NCBI GenBank assembly: GCA_033439265.1
Contig: JAVTVX010000011.1
Coordinates: forward strand, 13,909,090 to 13,973,089
Reading direction: 5' to 3'
Source of the DNA: Dillenia suffruticosa
Lineage: Eukaryota; Streptophyta; Magnoliopsida; Dilleniales; Dilleniaceae
DNA: 64,000 nt
Shown here: positions 34,600 through 46,332 of the stretch, one piece after another
Numbering within the stretch: the first letter of the stretch is position 1
Layout: every line of letters begins with the position of its first letter
Position numbers and translations under genes: made by a program
The notes under the pieces: model-generated
What the model was told of the DNA's origin: nothing
Databases searched by the model: none
What the model saw: the letters and a program-made list of their open reading frames with translations, nothing else

Positions 34600-35225
34600 A
34601 TTAAGTTCTTTGGATTGATAATAATGAAATCATCCTTGGGCCTGTCAAACAGTTTTGTGGTCTCATCATTGTCTCATGACGAATTTTTAAAAATTCCATG
34701 ATTGCAAAGTTTTTTGGCATCATCGGAAGAATCACTGAGGCAATCCATAAGTGCCATATAGTCCTCATGTATTTTGGATCGTCAGGTCGACAGTACCTCT
34801 CGTAGGCAAGGAGGTTGAGAAATACAGCCTTCATGTTACTATTGATTGTCAATGTAGGCATGGTGAGAGTCCCGTCTCGAATTCTACATCGAAAAGGCTG
34901 GTCCAGCTCTCTTCATCCATAACCCTTTTTCTGAACTCCACTCCTTTTTCAAGCAGCCTCGCCGAACCGCTTATTAACTTGAATTGGTTACCACTAGGGG
35001 AATATGAGAAGCAATTTTGAAAAGAATACCCGATTTAGGCGACTGTGGCCCATCTCTTGGTTCCAAAGTTCCTCCTTTAAAGAACGAAGGGAGTGAAACA
35101 ATCATATAGCAGGCCGAGTAAATGCTTCGGCCCATAGTAACTGACTTCTGGAAGATCATGATATGGACCTCCAATTTTGAAACCCACAAAACGCAGGCCA
35201 TTTTTCTACAAGAAAAGAGTACCTG
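34600..35225 (-). pseudogene. DUF247 gene 4, truncated fragment
   Basis: Matches the C-terminal two-thirds of the other copies with large losses. 35200-35050 corresponds to the GPYCDLP...KHLLGLLYD region. The central hydrophobic segment is missing, then 35000-34600 covers KFRK, the GTLRVP region, AYERYC and DDF. Frameshifts occur throughout. The first ~200 residues and the C-terminal anchor are absent. It shares GATAATAATGAAATC with gene 2 (plus strand near 34615) where genes 1, 3 and 5 differ, placing it in the type B lineage. Confidence 0.88.
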
Positions 35226-35397
35226 ATTTGGTCACGACATCAACATTGAAAAAAAGGGAAAAAACTGTTTAAAAATTCAAGTAACATCTCAAAAATATTT
35301 GTTTACTTTTGTCGACTATTATTAGTTGTATTATTATAGCAGTCAACCTTTTTCTGATAAGTCCAATAGTTTTAGAATACTATCCATTGTTAGAATT

Positions 35398-35720
35398 AGG
35401 GTTTGAAATCTATGCGTAGTGGCTCACTTGATTGTGGATAAATTTGAATTAATAAGTAGGGTAGAATACAATTTTGATAAATTATTAAATTTGTTTAACA
35501 TTTTTTGTATTTTTAATTAGAATTATATGAAATTTTCATATATTTTTATTTTATAATTTTTTATGAATTATTGTTTTATGTACTGTGCATGCAATAGCCT
35601 ATATATATATCATGAAGGTCATCAGTTAGATATATTCTCTTGACTCAACATTTAGCGCACAGAGCTCTCTCTCTCTCTTTCTCATTCTGTTTTTTTTCCT
35701 AAAATCGTTCTCTATTTTGA
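35398..35720 (+). repeat. Possible LTR with primer-site relic
   Basis: Starts TGTTAGAATTAGG, has a TATA-like CTATATATATA at about 35599 and is followed at 35719 by GAGTATCAGAATC, close to the tRNA-Met primer site. No matching second LTR found and no clean CA end, so this is tentative. Confidence 0.3.
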
Positions 35721-35819
35721 GTATCAGAATCTTCCTGTCAAAGCACCCTTCGGCAATGTTTTGCAAGTCACATCAATTAGAAGGTTAACAATCACTCATC
35801 CCATTTAAGTCAACAGAAC

Positions 35820-36345
35820 TATTATCTGTAAAGCGAGAACCATTTCCAACATGGCCATAGACAGAAAAAGCAGGCATCACGGGTGTCCTCCATTGAGAGG
35901 GAAATCCCCAACACCTTGTGCCAAATTGGCTTTTGAGAATTCCACAAAGTCCAAGATGACAAATGTTTTAGAGAATTGGATGAGCAACCTTGAGACTCCT
36001 CTTCCATCACGCACCCTAAAGTTTGCACTAGTAATGTAAAACTCAAAAGGAAAAATTCAGTTTTATTTATTATTGAAGGTACACTTTCTCTGGTTGATTA
36101 AATAAATCTTCTTCAAATTCATGGATTCAAATTACTCACCTACACATCTTTGCTATAGTTATGTTCCTGAACTCAGCATGGTGTTTTAACAATTTTTAGA
36201 GCGTCGTAGCAAAAGAAAAGACAATAATCATATAACTAAGGTCCCAAATGGTGAATCCCGTCAAAGGCACCAGATCTGTGACCAGATATTTCAGGCAGCC
36301 CAAAGTCATAATGTCCTCTATATAACCTTCCCTGAGCAATAGGCG
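35820..36345 (-). other. Exon-like fragments of an unrecognised gene
   Basis: Three short minus-strand stretches look coding. 36340-36239 follows a CAG acceptor-like site and reads through GHYDFGLPEISGHRSGAF. 36170-36150 reads AEFRNITIAKMCR and is followed by GTGAGT. 36030-35885 reads VRDGRGVSRLLIQFSKTF before a stop. Composition differs from the surrounding AT-rich DNA. I do not recognise the protein. It could be a captured gene fragment or a pseudogene; it could also be chance. Confidence 0.22.
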
Positions 36346-36349
36346 ATAA

Positions 36350-38930
36350 AAATGGTACTATAGTTAACCATTATTGGCTTTAAACGTCACAAGATTTCAG
36401 AATATATGCTTCAATGGAAAAAAAAAATGACTAAAATTGCTTTCTTTGTAGTTGAAAGAATTACACATTATTTTATTTCGTTCAATAAATGAAAACATAT
36501 CCTTCTTAATCAATAGCAGAGCAATATATGAGAAAAGGTGATCCACTAAATGTTACTATTTCATATTTCCTTTTGCTAGTTGCTCAGCGGACTTTTAGAT
36601 TGCAATCATTACTCCAGTCCAGTGTTGATTGTATTTAACACTATTTTTTATTTATATAAACAATTGGAAATCTGATAATCAAATTGAATTCGACTAAATT
36701 TATTTCGAGGTAGATTGGATTTTTATTTATTTTCGTCATATAGAAAATTCAAATCTGAAATTTTATTTAAAACCATCAATTATTGTAATAATGATCATCT
36801 TTAATCCTCCATAGAAAAAAATTTATGACTTCATAGAAATATTTTACCTTCATGCTTTTGGGATACCAAGGAAGCAGGGGTAAGAAATAAGCAAAGTCAT
36901 TCCTGGCTTCATCTTTACTGATTTAATTTAACTCGATTTGTATTTTTAATTATTAAATTTTTAAAAAAAATAGTCTGTATAAACAAGTTTGACATTTTTT
37001 GTATGGTCTATAAACTGTAAGCAAGTCTTGTATAGCGAAGAAAACAATGGAACAATATGGTAATCCAATGCTGCCAGATGAAAGGTCTGACTCAGTTGCC
37101 ATTAACATCAAGAATAAAATTTCACAAATTCATACAATATCTGCCGTTGGAGAAAAGGGCGCGGGTTAAGAATTTGAATAAGATGAGGTAGACCGACCCA
37201 GGATCCAAACCCTCTTCAAAATTGAATTTGAATAGGAGAAAAGAGGACGTGGTTTTGGATAACCACCCTCAACTCCCTCCATCTCTAAAACACTCCCCAA
37301 GATAAACTTCCCTAATTAGTTTTTTTTTTTTTTTTTTCTATGTGAAAAAAAATAAGGGAAAAGCCACTTTTTTTTTTGGAGACAAAGATAAAAAGAAAGA
37401 AATTTAAAGAGCTTGCAGAAGAATAATCATCCGATTTTATAACATCTTTTAGGTTTAAAATACACATTCGTCATCAAGAGTTAAATGATTCTAAATCTAC
37501 TTGGATTCTAGAATTTTTGGATTGAGAAATATATTTGTTAGTTTGTTTTAAAACAATGTCCGTATCATAGTAGTATTGGCTTGTTTTCTGCCTTTCTTTG
37601 GTTATTTAAAAAATAAAATGCCCATTAATGGCAATTTGGAATACACTTAAGGAAATGCTATCAATTTTACATAGTAACATATTTATTATATGAAGATTAA
37701 ATCTGTAAAATTTGATATGCATCCGATGAGTACATTATGAGACATTTTAAATCTTAATCGAAACTTCATATATTCATATCTTTTAAAATATTGTGATTCG
37801 TGATTTGAGATTTATGTGGTCAGATTACTTTCAAAAAAATCGTTTCCAATCATATAAAGAATATGAAAAATGTTAAAAATTGAAAGAGATATAACCATTA
37901 GAAATTATGGATGGATCGTAGAAATTTTCCAAAAAATAGAAAGAAGATGAACAATAACTATTTGTCCTTCCCCACTCTTGGCAAAGGCACGTGAATCCAA
38001 AACACCATGTTAGAGATATCTGATTTAAAAATCGAGACCGCCATTGAACATAGAAGTATTGAAAATAGAGGATAACCAAAATTTGGTGACCGAGAAGGCA
38101 GCGCGTGGCACGCTGGACATGTGTCTATTTTGGACAGCCCCTCCTGGTGGCACGTGGGGGCACGTGCAATACTCATTTCAATTGAAATTTTCATCGAAAT
38201 AATTTTTTATTTTTTCCGGATTTTTATATAATTTTTAATTTTTTTGAAGTCAAAATATAATTTTTATTAATTTTTAAGTTTAGAAATTGTTTAAAATTAT
38301 TGAAAAATTATTTTCAATGCTAAAAAATTCTGAAAATTTTTGTATGAATCTAGAAAATTATTTTATTAATTTTAACTTTTCGGGTGAAAATTTGTTTTTG
38401 GCACCCATTATTTAGTTGTATTTTTGTTCATTATTGATATTTGAAAATTAGTTTTTCTAATCTAAAATTGTTTTAGATTTGAGTAAATATTTTTAAAATA
38501 AATATTTTGATATTTATTATAATATTATGGTTGGATTTGTATTCGACCTAATATTGTTCTCATTTTCTAGGGTAATGGTGATATTCAGACATAATGTTGG
38601 ACCTCTCTTGGAAGAGTTAGAGTATTGAAAAGTTCATAACCTTTGGTAAAATTAGGTAAAATATTGACTTATAAGAGAGACCCATCTGACACTTTGTCAG
38701 ATCATTTTTTTGGGTCATTTTTTGTTTTTTGTTTTTTTTTGTTATATTTTTTTATTAAGGGCAAAGTAGGTAATTATAGGATTTTCATTCTAAATTAATG
38801 ATATATAAATCAAATATCAACAATAATAATTATATTTCTTTCAAAATATGAACTAAATAAGAGATATTGAATTTCGATTTCAATTCTGATTTTTAAGGTT
38901 TTTGATTTCAATTTCTCAATCTGAAGGCCT
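36350..38930. other. AT-rich intergenic DNA, no gene seen
   Basis: Stops in all frames, long T and A runs, no recognisable domain. A short GC-richer patch at 38095-38170 has two CACGTG words, possibly an LTR or promoter remnant. It has no paralogue elsewhere in the window. Confidence 0.5.
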
Positions 38931-39958
38931 GCATTGCCTCTTTATTTAGAACAGATGAGTAATTATTGGATGAGCTTTTTGATCATGATCTGATAGTTTT
39001 GATTTGATCTTTATTTGTTCATATGCTTTGTGTAAGATATTATGTTTAAATTGTTGACTCGGGGTATCTCCAGAAAAATCGAAAATCTCTGTGCAAATTT
39101 ACTTGGGACCTACCTGACCGTGTATGATGTTATCCCATCAAATCCTCCAGTGATTCGTGTTGTGCGGAGACAGACTCGATTTGTCTCCAAAAATAAAAAA
39201 TATAAAGGATCGGAGTAATTTGGCACCCGCCTGATTCTATAAGATATTTTGTCACATCAAACCATAGAATATGTGAATTAAGTAGTCTGATTGATAAATT
39301 AAAATATTGAGATCAGTGTCAAGAAAAAACAATGAGAAAGTATTAAGGATATATTCCGTTAAGTCCTCAAGAGATAATCTAGTGATACAAATTCATCTCT
39401 TTCGATCTAATAATTTCAGATTTAAATTTTTAAATAATTAAAAAAATATATTCCATTAAAAACGGGCTAAATTACAATATATATTTACATTTTTCATTAT
39501 TATTTTTTAAAACCTTAACACATAAAACAACTTCGCAACATACCCAAAAATCTTCTTATTCGCTTATTGTTTGAATATTTGCAACTTGTAGTGCTAGATT
39601 TGAAGCATAGGTGCACTATCTAAGATGAATAATTTTGTAATTTTATTTTTTTAATGCAAATTTCTTATATCAATAATTTTGATATATTTAGTGAAATTTA
39701 TGAAAATTTCAACACAATGCATGTATTTTAATTGAGTGGGTATGTTATTATCAATGAAAGAATGGCAGATGGGAAAAGGATCGTTTAAGAAGGACCAAAG
39801 GAAATGGACGAAAATGAGGAAAGACTATGTCCCCACTTCGTAGGCACGGGGTAAAAGCGATCAAGCATTTTTGACAAGTGGCATTTGTTTTTTAGTGTAG
39901 GCATTGAGAACTTACCTATCATTTAAGACCTCTTGGAAATGATATCTCAATGTGCAGC

Positions 39959-40409
39959 GTTCATTTGGTAAGATTTTTTTTTTAACTTATCTTTTCTGTA
40001 AAAATAAAAATTAATTTCTTTTAAAAAAAAATTAAAAGTTGTTTCATTTTTTTAATTTTTAAAATAAAATAATTAATTTTTTTTTTATTTTTTTACTTTT
40101 AAACTAAAGTTAAAAATTAAAAATTAATGAGTATATTTGAAATTTTATATCATTTAAATGTGAATATTAATGAAATATAAACAATTATGTGAATATATAA
40201 ATAGAACAAAAAAATATAAATTTCTGAAAAAACTAGAACATTAAAAAAAAGAAAAGAAAAATCTCCTCCCATAAAATTTTTCTTAAAAATTACTTTTTAA
40301 TTTTTTTTCATTAAAAAAAAACTCTTTTTTTAAGAGTTTTTAAAAAATTGGCAGGGTTTCTCCTTATAAGGAGAAGAGAAATTGAAAAAAAACCTTACCA
40401 AACAGATAC
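39959..40409. mobile_element. MITE-like element, copy 3
   Basis: Imperfect terminal inverted repeats: GTTCATTTGGTAAGATTTTT on the left, AAAACCTTACCAAACAGATA on the right. AT-rich, non-coding interior. Same end type as 7492-7969 but an independent site. Confidence 0.5.
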
Positions 40410-41908
40410 TTAGTCATTTCTTAATTATTTTAACGATTTTAAAGCTTATAAAATTAAAATCCATTTAATATATATATATATATATATTCTTCATGTGGTC
40501 TCAACAAGGGTGTTAAGAGAGGAACACTATATTGAGATACTTACCTATCATTGACAAAATAAAGATATTTTGTATATTTATCTTTCGAATATAACTCTAA
40601 TTATTTAAAAGTGAATTTAAAATAATTTTAATACTAAATTATCATATTATATTATAATTATTTTAAAGTCAAAATAAATATATTTTAAATCTCATTTTTA
40701 ACCAAAAAACTCAGTTGATTTGTGTTAGGTGGAATTATTTTTAATCTCATTTTTAACCTAAATACATTTTGTGACCGGTTTGGAATTTCAAAAAATTATT
40801 TATTCTGAATTTTAATTTTACACATCTAGATTTCTAAATTCAATGATGCTTTCTCCTATTTTATAATTTCAAAGTTTGAAGGGAAAGTTTTAATCATATT
40901 TTACCTTTTGAGATTAGTATGCCCTAACTAATTAATTGTTTTGAATAATTATTTATTTTTTTATCTCTTTAGAATAATACTTATTCTTTTAATTTTAAAT
41001 ATAACATCAGTTGGTTAAAAAAGAATAAAGAGTTTTAAGTGTACTGAAATTTAGACTATCATTTATATCTACACTACCCAAAAAAACAAATACTAAGGAT
41101 ATAGGCGCAAAATATATGAAAGTTTTTGAGTTAAGAGTTTAGAAGAGAATATCTAGATGCAAGGCATTCATATGAAAAATTATAGATTTGGAAGAAAGAG
41201 TCATAGGAGACTTGGGAATGCACAAATATCGTCATCAGAAAAGCAGACTCGAATAAATCGCAAAATAAGTAATTTATTTTTTATTTTTAATGTGATTTAT
41301 TTGAATATCATGTTTAAAATATTATTTTTATTCAGTTTTAATTATTTAAATGAGTTCTTTAATACTATAAATGAAATATACACAAGCTAGAATGTTTGAT
41401 CCTACGGTATTTTCTCATGATAGTCATATTTAAATTCTTGTTGTGTTACTCATTTATGCTATAAGAAGGAATATTTTAAATTATTTACTTTAAAAAAGAC
41501 TGGTACATTGAAATTAAGTGTTAATTCAATTACAAATGTCATAAGTATTGGATATATAAAAGTTAAAATATTTGATGGTGGGCTTTGGAGGGGGTTGATT
41601 ATGTTACAAAAATGCATAAAAATCTAATTTGTTGAGTTTGTTAGACTCCCACAGCAAAGGGGAACAAAGCTGGTCGGAGTTTAAAGGTATTTCGTAGTTG
41701 TATGGTCCTAATTAAGGTAGATTTTATCGGGATTCTATATTATATTGATAAATACAAAGCAAAGGTCTCGAGGTGAAAAATGGATGTATGTGTGGGGAAA
41801 GACAATTGTTATCAAATATTTGTTTAGTGTAAAGACCGTTGTAAAAGGAGCATTTGTATGAATATGGAGAAATAAAGACTCCTATCTAAAGTCAAGTAAC
41901 ACTAATTT

Positions 41909-41996
41909 TTTTTTTTTTTTTTGAATAAGGATTTGAACCTAAAATCACCAAATTGAGGGATGGGGTTTGTACCACTAGCATGTCCCCTTGGGGACT
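41909..41996 (-). mobile_element. Very short tRNA-like SINE (88 bp)
   Basis: Flanked by a 15-bp target duplication with one mismatch (AAGTAACACTAATTT / AAGTAACAGTAATTT at 41894-41908 and 41997-42011). On the minus strand it carries a B box, GGTTCAAATCC, an A-box-like TAGTGGTACAAAC and a poly-A tail. The paralogous site at about 16035 is empty. Confidence 0.85.
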
Positions 41997-42321
41997 AAGT
42001 AACAGTAATTTCAAAACAACTATTCATGATATTGCCAATTTAATGTTTTTGTGATATACAAGATTTGTGCATATTTTTATCATATATAAAACTCGAATTT
42101 AAGATTTTATTTAAAGTACATCAGTGTCTAACTATTGAACCAATAAGGTGTGATGATTTGGTGCGGTTATAGTTTTTTCTAAAGATAATGAATTATCTAA
42201 TTCATGGTAGTGATTGATATTTGGTTGGATACTTGAAGGTTCAAAAAATATTACTAAGTTGGATATTGTTAAGTTTGGCTAATATTATAGGAAAATAGAT
42301 GTTTTTTACTTTTTAGATATT

Positions 42322-42324
<3 letters not shown>

Positions 42325-42361
<37 letters not shown>
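42325..42361. repeat. (TA)n microsatellite
   Basis: Pure TA run of about 18 units. Spacer Q copy 1 has only a few units at the same place (16382). Confidence 0.95.
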
Positions 42362-42365
<4 letters not shown>

Positions 42366-42600
42366 CATTGTTTTTCTTACTAAGAAAGAGAGAGTGCATA
42401 GGTACAAGATAGGAAAAATATTTTAGGAACTCCGCAATTTTCTCTGGTTGTTCCATAAGATATAGAAATTTTTGAAATTTTTGAGAGAGTATAGAATGGA
42501 TATTTGGATTTGCCTAAATTTTCAAATTAAAAAATACTACTTATATTGATTTATTTTCATTATAAAGGACACATGAGCCTCTAATGCGAAAAGTCAAAGG

Positions 42601-42797
42601 TACCATTCTTCGGGGAGTGTAGCAATCGGGTGCTAGATCTTCTTAATTATAAGTTTCAAGTTTAAGTCAAGAATTAAAAAATAAGAATTAAAAGAGTTAA
42701 TTTTTTAATGAACCCCACAGTGTTTGATCCAATTAGTCGATGAAGCCTAAATAGTGGTGGTAGCAAGTAATCCAGAGAACAAAAAAAAAAAAAAAAG
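42601..42797 (+). mobile_element. tRNA-derived SINE in spacer Q, copy 2
   Basis: Same element at the same place as 16619-16811: both lie between the CCTCTAATG... and AAAGGTGTTGAACG flanks. The boxes are decayed. A run of A lies at its 3' end. Inherited by block duplication. Confidence 0.8.
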
Positions 42798-43938
42798 AGA
42801 ATAGCAAAAGGTGTTGAACGATAAAGAATAATTGTTGAACAACAAAAAATAATTACTCACTTTATTTATTTTAGTTTGATAGTAAATTTTGTAATATTTT
42901 TTACATTTATTTCAGATGGTTACCTCGACAGTAAATCCATGCTTTCCGTCTTTCAATCAATATTTGATCATCTATGCTTCCTTTGGAGTGCAATTTGTTG
43001 AGACAAAATGTTAAATCTATAACTCTCATCATTTTTCATTTGGCGATAACTTTATTGTTATTAAATTCTTTGTAATGGAGAGTGATTTCATGAATGCTTG
43101 AAATCCTTTAAGCTGCTATGGAAGATCAGTCGGCATATTGAAAAGGTTTTTGTCGGACTACATCCCATAGCTTTTACCCTTAGACCGCTAAAAGCTTATT
43201 ATATTGTCTTTGAGGCATGCTCATCTTATTTAGTTGACAAGATGATTTGTCAGTACCCAATTTGAATCGTGCAAAAGTGTTCAAATTTAATTGCTGCAAC
43301 ATGCTGGCCCTAATCTTTTTTCTTCACAAAATTATTTTTATGAAAATATATTTGCTTTCTTTTACCGAAATAACTTATTAGTGACTAGAATTTTTGGTTT
43401 TTAAATTTTTCTCAACATTTGTGCTAATTAATTACTATAAAGTATAAGATGTGATCAATATCAGAATTTAGTCACAACTTAAATAGCTTATTTTCTTATA
43501 GGGATTGGTACTGAATTTTATAAAAATATTATATGTAAAATTCTCATGATGCATAACAAATTGTGATATTTTTTCTTTTTTGTATTATTGCAGTTTATTT
43601 TAAAGATTTATAACACGTCTAAGAACAACCTATGTAGAGTTGCAATTGCGTACAACTTGTTTTCATACATGTAAATTTTATTCGATATGATAGAAGAGCT
43701 ACACCAACCAAGCTGGAAAAGAAAAGGGACTATCTTTTTCTGTCCAGCACCATTTAAACTACAAAGAAAGCCAGCCACCACACCAAGCCCAAAAACATCG
43801 AAAGCCGAAACAATAAACCAGACCAACGACAATACAGCAAAATCAGACAAAAAGATAATAGTTATACAAAATATATATATAAAAAAAAAAAGGAAATACA
43901 ATCAGATGGAAATAGAGAGATGAAGATATGCGGATAAA

Positions 43939-45553
43939 TCAATGATAATAAGTAAGAAGAGTGTATGCCGTTTGCACCACGGTGAGAGCAAGCAAAATGG
44001 TGGCTGCCAGCAATGAAATGAGTGTCCATGGACTGTCAAAGTACTTGGCCTTTAATTTGGCCATCCATTTGCTCCAAGTTGCCACGAAATAAGTCCAACG
44101 TTGATTGCAGTAGCAATTTATGGATTTAAATGTGTCCTCGTAAACAAAGTTCTTTGGATTGATATGGATGAAATCATCCTTAGGCCTATCAAACAGTTCT
44201 CTAATTTCCTCATTGCCTTGTGACGAAGTTTTGAAAATTCCACGTTTGCAAAGTATTTCGACATCATCAGAAGAGTCAATGAGGCAATCCATAAGCGCCA
44301 TATAGTCCCTCACGTATTTTTTATCACCAGGTCGACAGTACCTCTCGTAGGCAAGGAGGTTGAGAAACACAGCCTTTGTGTTATTATTGATTTTCAACGT
44401 AGGCACTCTCAGAGTCCCATCGTCAATTGAAAATTCAACATCAAACAAGCTGCCCTTTCCTTGCGTAGGGGTTGTTGGAGTCCACTTTTCATCCATTTCC
44501 CTTTTTCTGAACTTCACTCCTTGTTCAAGCAGGCTTCTTGAACAACTTATTAACTCAAGTTTCTGATCACTTGGTGGGGAATTCTTTTTGCAAATTTTTG
44601 TCAGCAAAGCTTTGAAAATTAAGAATATTGTCCAGGGAAGAAGCGGGACCATGAGTAATATTCCAAGACATCCGCCACATAAAAAAAAAACAACAGAGGC
44701 CCAAAGCTTGGTCACAAGGTCCAAATCTAGATCTCCCACCAGAAGTGTTGCTGCGAGCCAAACCATCATATAGCAGGCCAAGTAAATGCTTCGGCATATA
44801 GTCATCAGCTCCTGGAAAATCACAATATGGACCTGGAATTGTGTAACCCACAAAACGCTGGGCCATTCTGCTAAAAGAAAGAGGACATGAGTCGGTTTCA
44901 GGTCCATGAAGAGGTCCACTCTGGGGCATTAATGTCAGGTCATAAAAACTTTCGAGAACAAAAAATGGAAGTTGATTTTCAAATAACACCAAGTCACGCC
45001 TTATGGTGTTGCGAGTGGTTTCATCTACGAAAATAGGGTCATCATCGATAACATGTTTATGCTGCATTTCTTCCCCTTCCTTGGCATTAAACCTCCGAAT
45101 TATTTTAACAACGAAGCAACTGTCAAACAACATCATTTTCAGGAACTCCCGATCCGAAATGGTTCTAATTGACTCTGCATCATAGCATTCACGAGCTTGA
45201 TTCATTAAATTGCTAATCGATGTGATAATGTTTCGCTTTTCCTCATCGGATTTTCCTCCCAGAACTAATCGAAGATAACGACTCTTCATATCTTCACCAG
45301 CTTTTGGGGGCTGTTTGTGGTGATAAGGACCAATAGCAACGACCTTTGGTGTGTATGAATCCATATTTAAATCTCGTATTGGGGGGCTAATTCTGTTTAT
45401 ATAATAATCACGCCCCTTTGCGGGATCTAGAGTAGGAGCTTTCTCAAGTAATTTCTGAATATCGACTAATATAGCTTCAACTGCCTTGGATGGAATTTCC
45501 CCTTGGTCCTCCAATATCCCAATCTGTTGTGCATCTGCGGGCACAGGGGCCAT
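43939..45553 (-). pseudogene. DUF247 gene 5, one-base frameshift
   Basis: Full-length DUF247 copy of type A, beginning at the same ATG context as genes 1 and 3 and very close to gene 1 (MAPVPADAQQ). The N-terminal frame is open from 45553 to about 44690, and the C-terminal frame from there to 43939, ending TYYH after the membrane anchor. The only break is one extra base in a run of ten A (44681-44690, plus strand), within the codons for the central hydrophobic segment; gene 1 has AAAAATAAA here. This could be a recent inactivation or a sequencing error in a homopolymer. All family landmarks are present in the two halves. If the extra base is an error, this is a third intact gene of about 537 aa. 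Confidence 0.88.
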
Positions 45554-46059
45554 CTGTACTTCCAAACATTAGTGACTTGTGATTAAACATCTATGCACCC
45601 TAGGGCCAAAAAAATGGTATCCAAGACCCCCTTGGGTACCTCAGTGCCATCAATATCAATAGCCATTGACACCTAGAAAAATCCTACGCACCTAACTGAT
45701 CAATCGTATGTTTTTACAAATACAGAAAAGATTTAAAAGCAAAAGGTCCTGCCTGACAAAGTCCACTATCAAACGAGCAAACCCCAAAAAACAAATGATG
45801 TCTCTAATCATTGTTAGAGAGAGATTGGGGTAGATATGAGCCAAGTCTGGCTGTGGCCCAAGGCTATGAGTGGTATTAATTAACAAATAAAGCTCATACC
45901 TAGTAGTTATGTCCAAACTAAGGGCCTAAAAAAAGAAAAATACTAAATGCATGGTACCTTTTTAATAATTGAAAATACTTTTAGAGATATTCTAAATTTA
46001 AATGTTTTTTCATTGCATAAAGAAACTCTGAAATAATTAAATTAATTAATAAATTAAAT
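45554..46059. repeat. 5' flank of DUF247 gene 5
   Basis: Close to the upstream regions of genes 1 and 3. On the minus strand 45666-45640 encodes MAIDIDGTE followed by GTACCC, and CAG precedes the gene ATG, so a 27-bp exon with an 86-bp intron is possible and would stay in frame. A leader stretch reading MDITTRYELYLLINTT (45916 down) parallels gene 3. Confidence 0.5.
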
Positions 46060-46200
46060 CAACTTACTTTCTGCCACAGATCTCGGTAAGAGCCTCAACT
46101 CAGCCAAAAACGAAGGGATTGTCTCTTGCCGATGAATGCTCCCCAGCCAAGTACTTCCCTATCTATAAAAGGACCTGCACTGTCTATTTATATGAACTTC
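46060..46200 (+). promoter_or_regulatory. Recurring TATA-containing module, copy 5
   Basis: TCTGCCACAGATCTCGG ... TCTATAAAAGGACCTGCACT, nearly identical to copy 1 at 7090. Collinearity with copy 1 ends at about 46245. Confidence 0.4.
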
Positions 46201-46286
46201 TGGTAGATAAATTTTGTACCTCAAATTAATTAATGAAGCTGCACATTCACGCGACAACCGGTGGCCGAGAGACCCAAAGGCAAAAT

Positions 46287-46288
<2 letters not shown>

Positions 46289-46332
<44 letters not shown>
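46289..46332. repeat. (CA)n microsatellite
   Basis: About 20 CA units with one G interruption near the right end. The His-Thr open frames over it are meaningless. Confidence 0.97.

Larger units (their letters stand above)
39040..43938. repeat. Spacer Q, copy 2
   Basis: 39040-39260 matches 14925-15150, and 40960-43938 matches 15135-17934. About 1.7 kb between them is extra, including a MITE. It contains the inherited SINE at 42601 and a later SINE at 41909. The last part, 43450-43938, is the 3' flank of gene 5. Confidence 0.75.

Noticed and set aside
4893-45553. Self-incompatibility (S-locus) assignment of the DUF247 cluster
   Set aside because: DUF247 genes are S/Z determinants in grasses, but the family is large in all plants. 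Nothing here shows a self-incompatibility role, and this window looks dicot.
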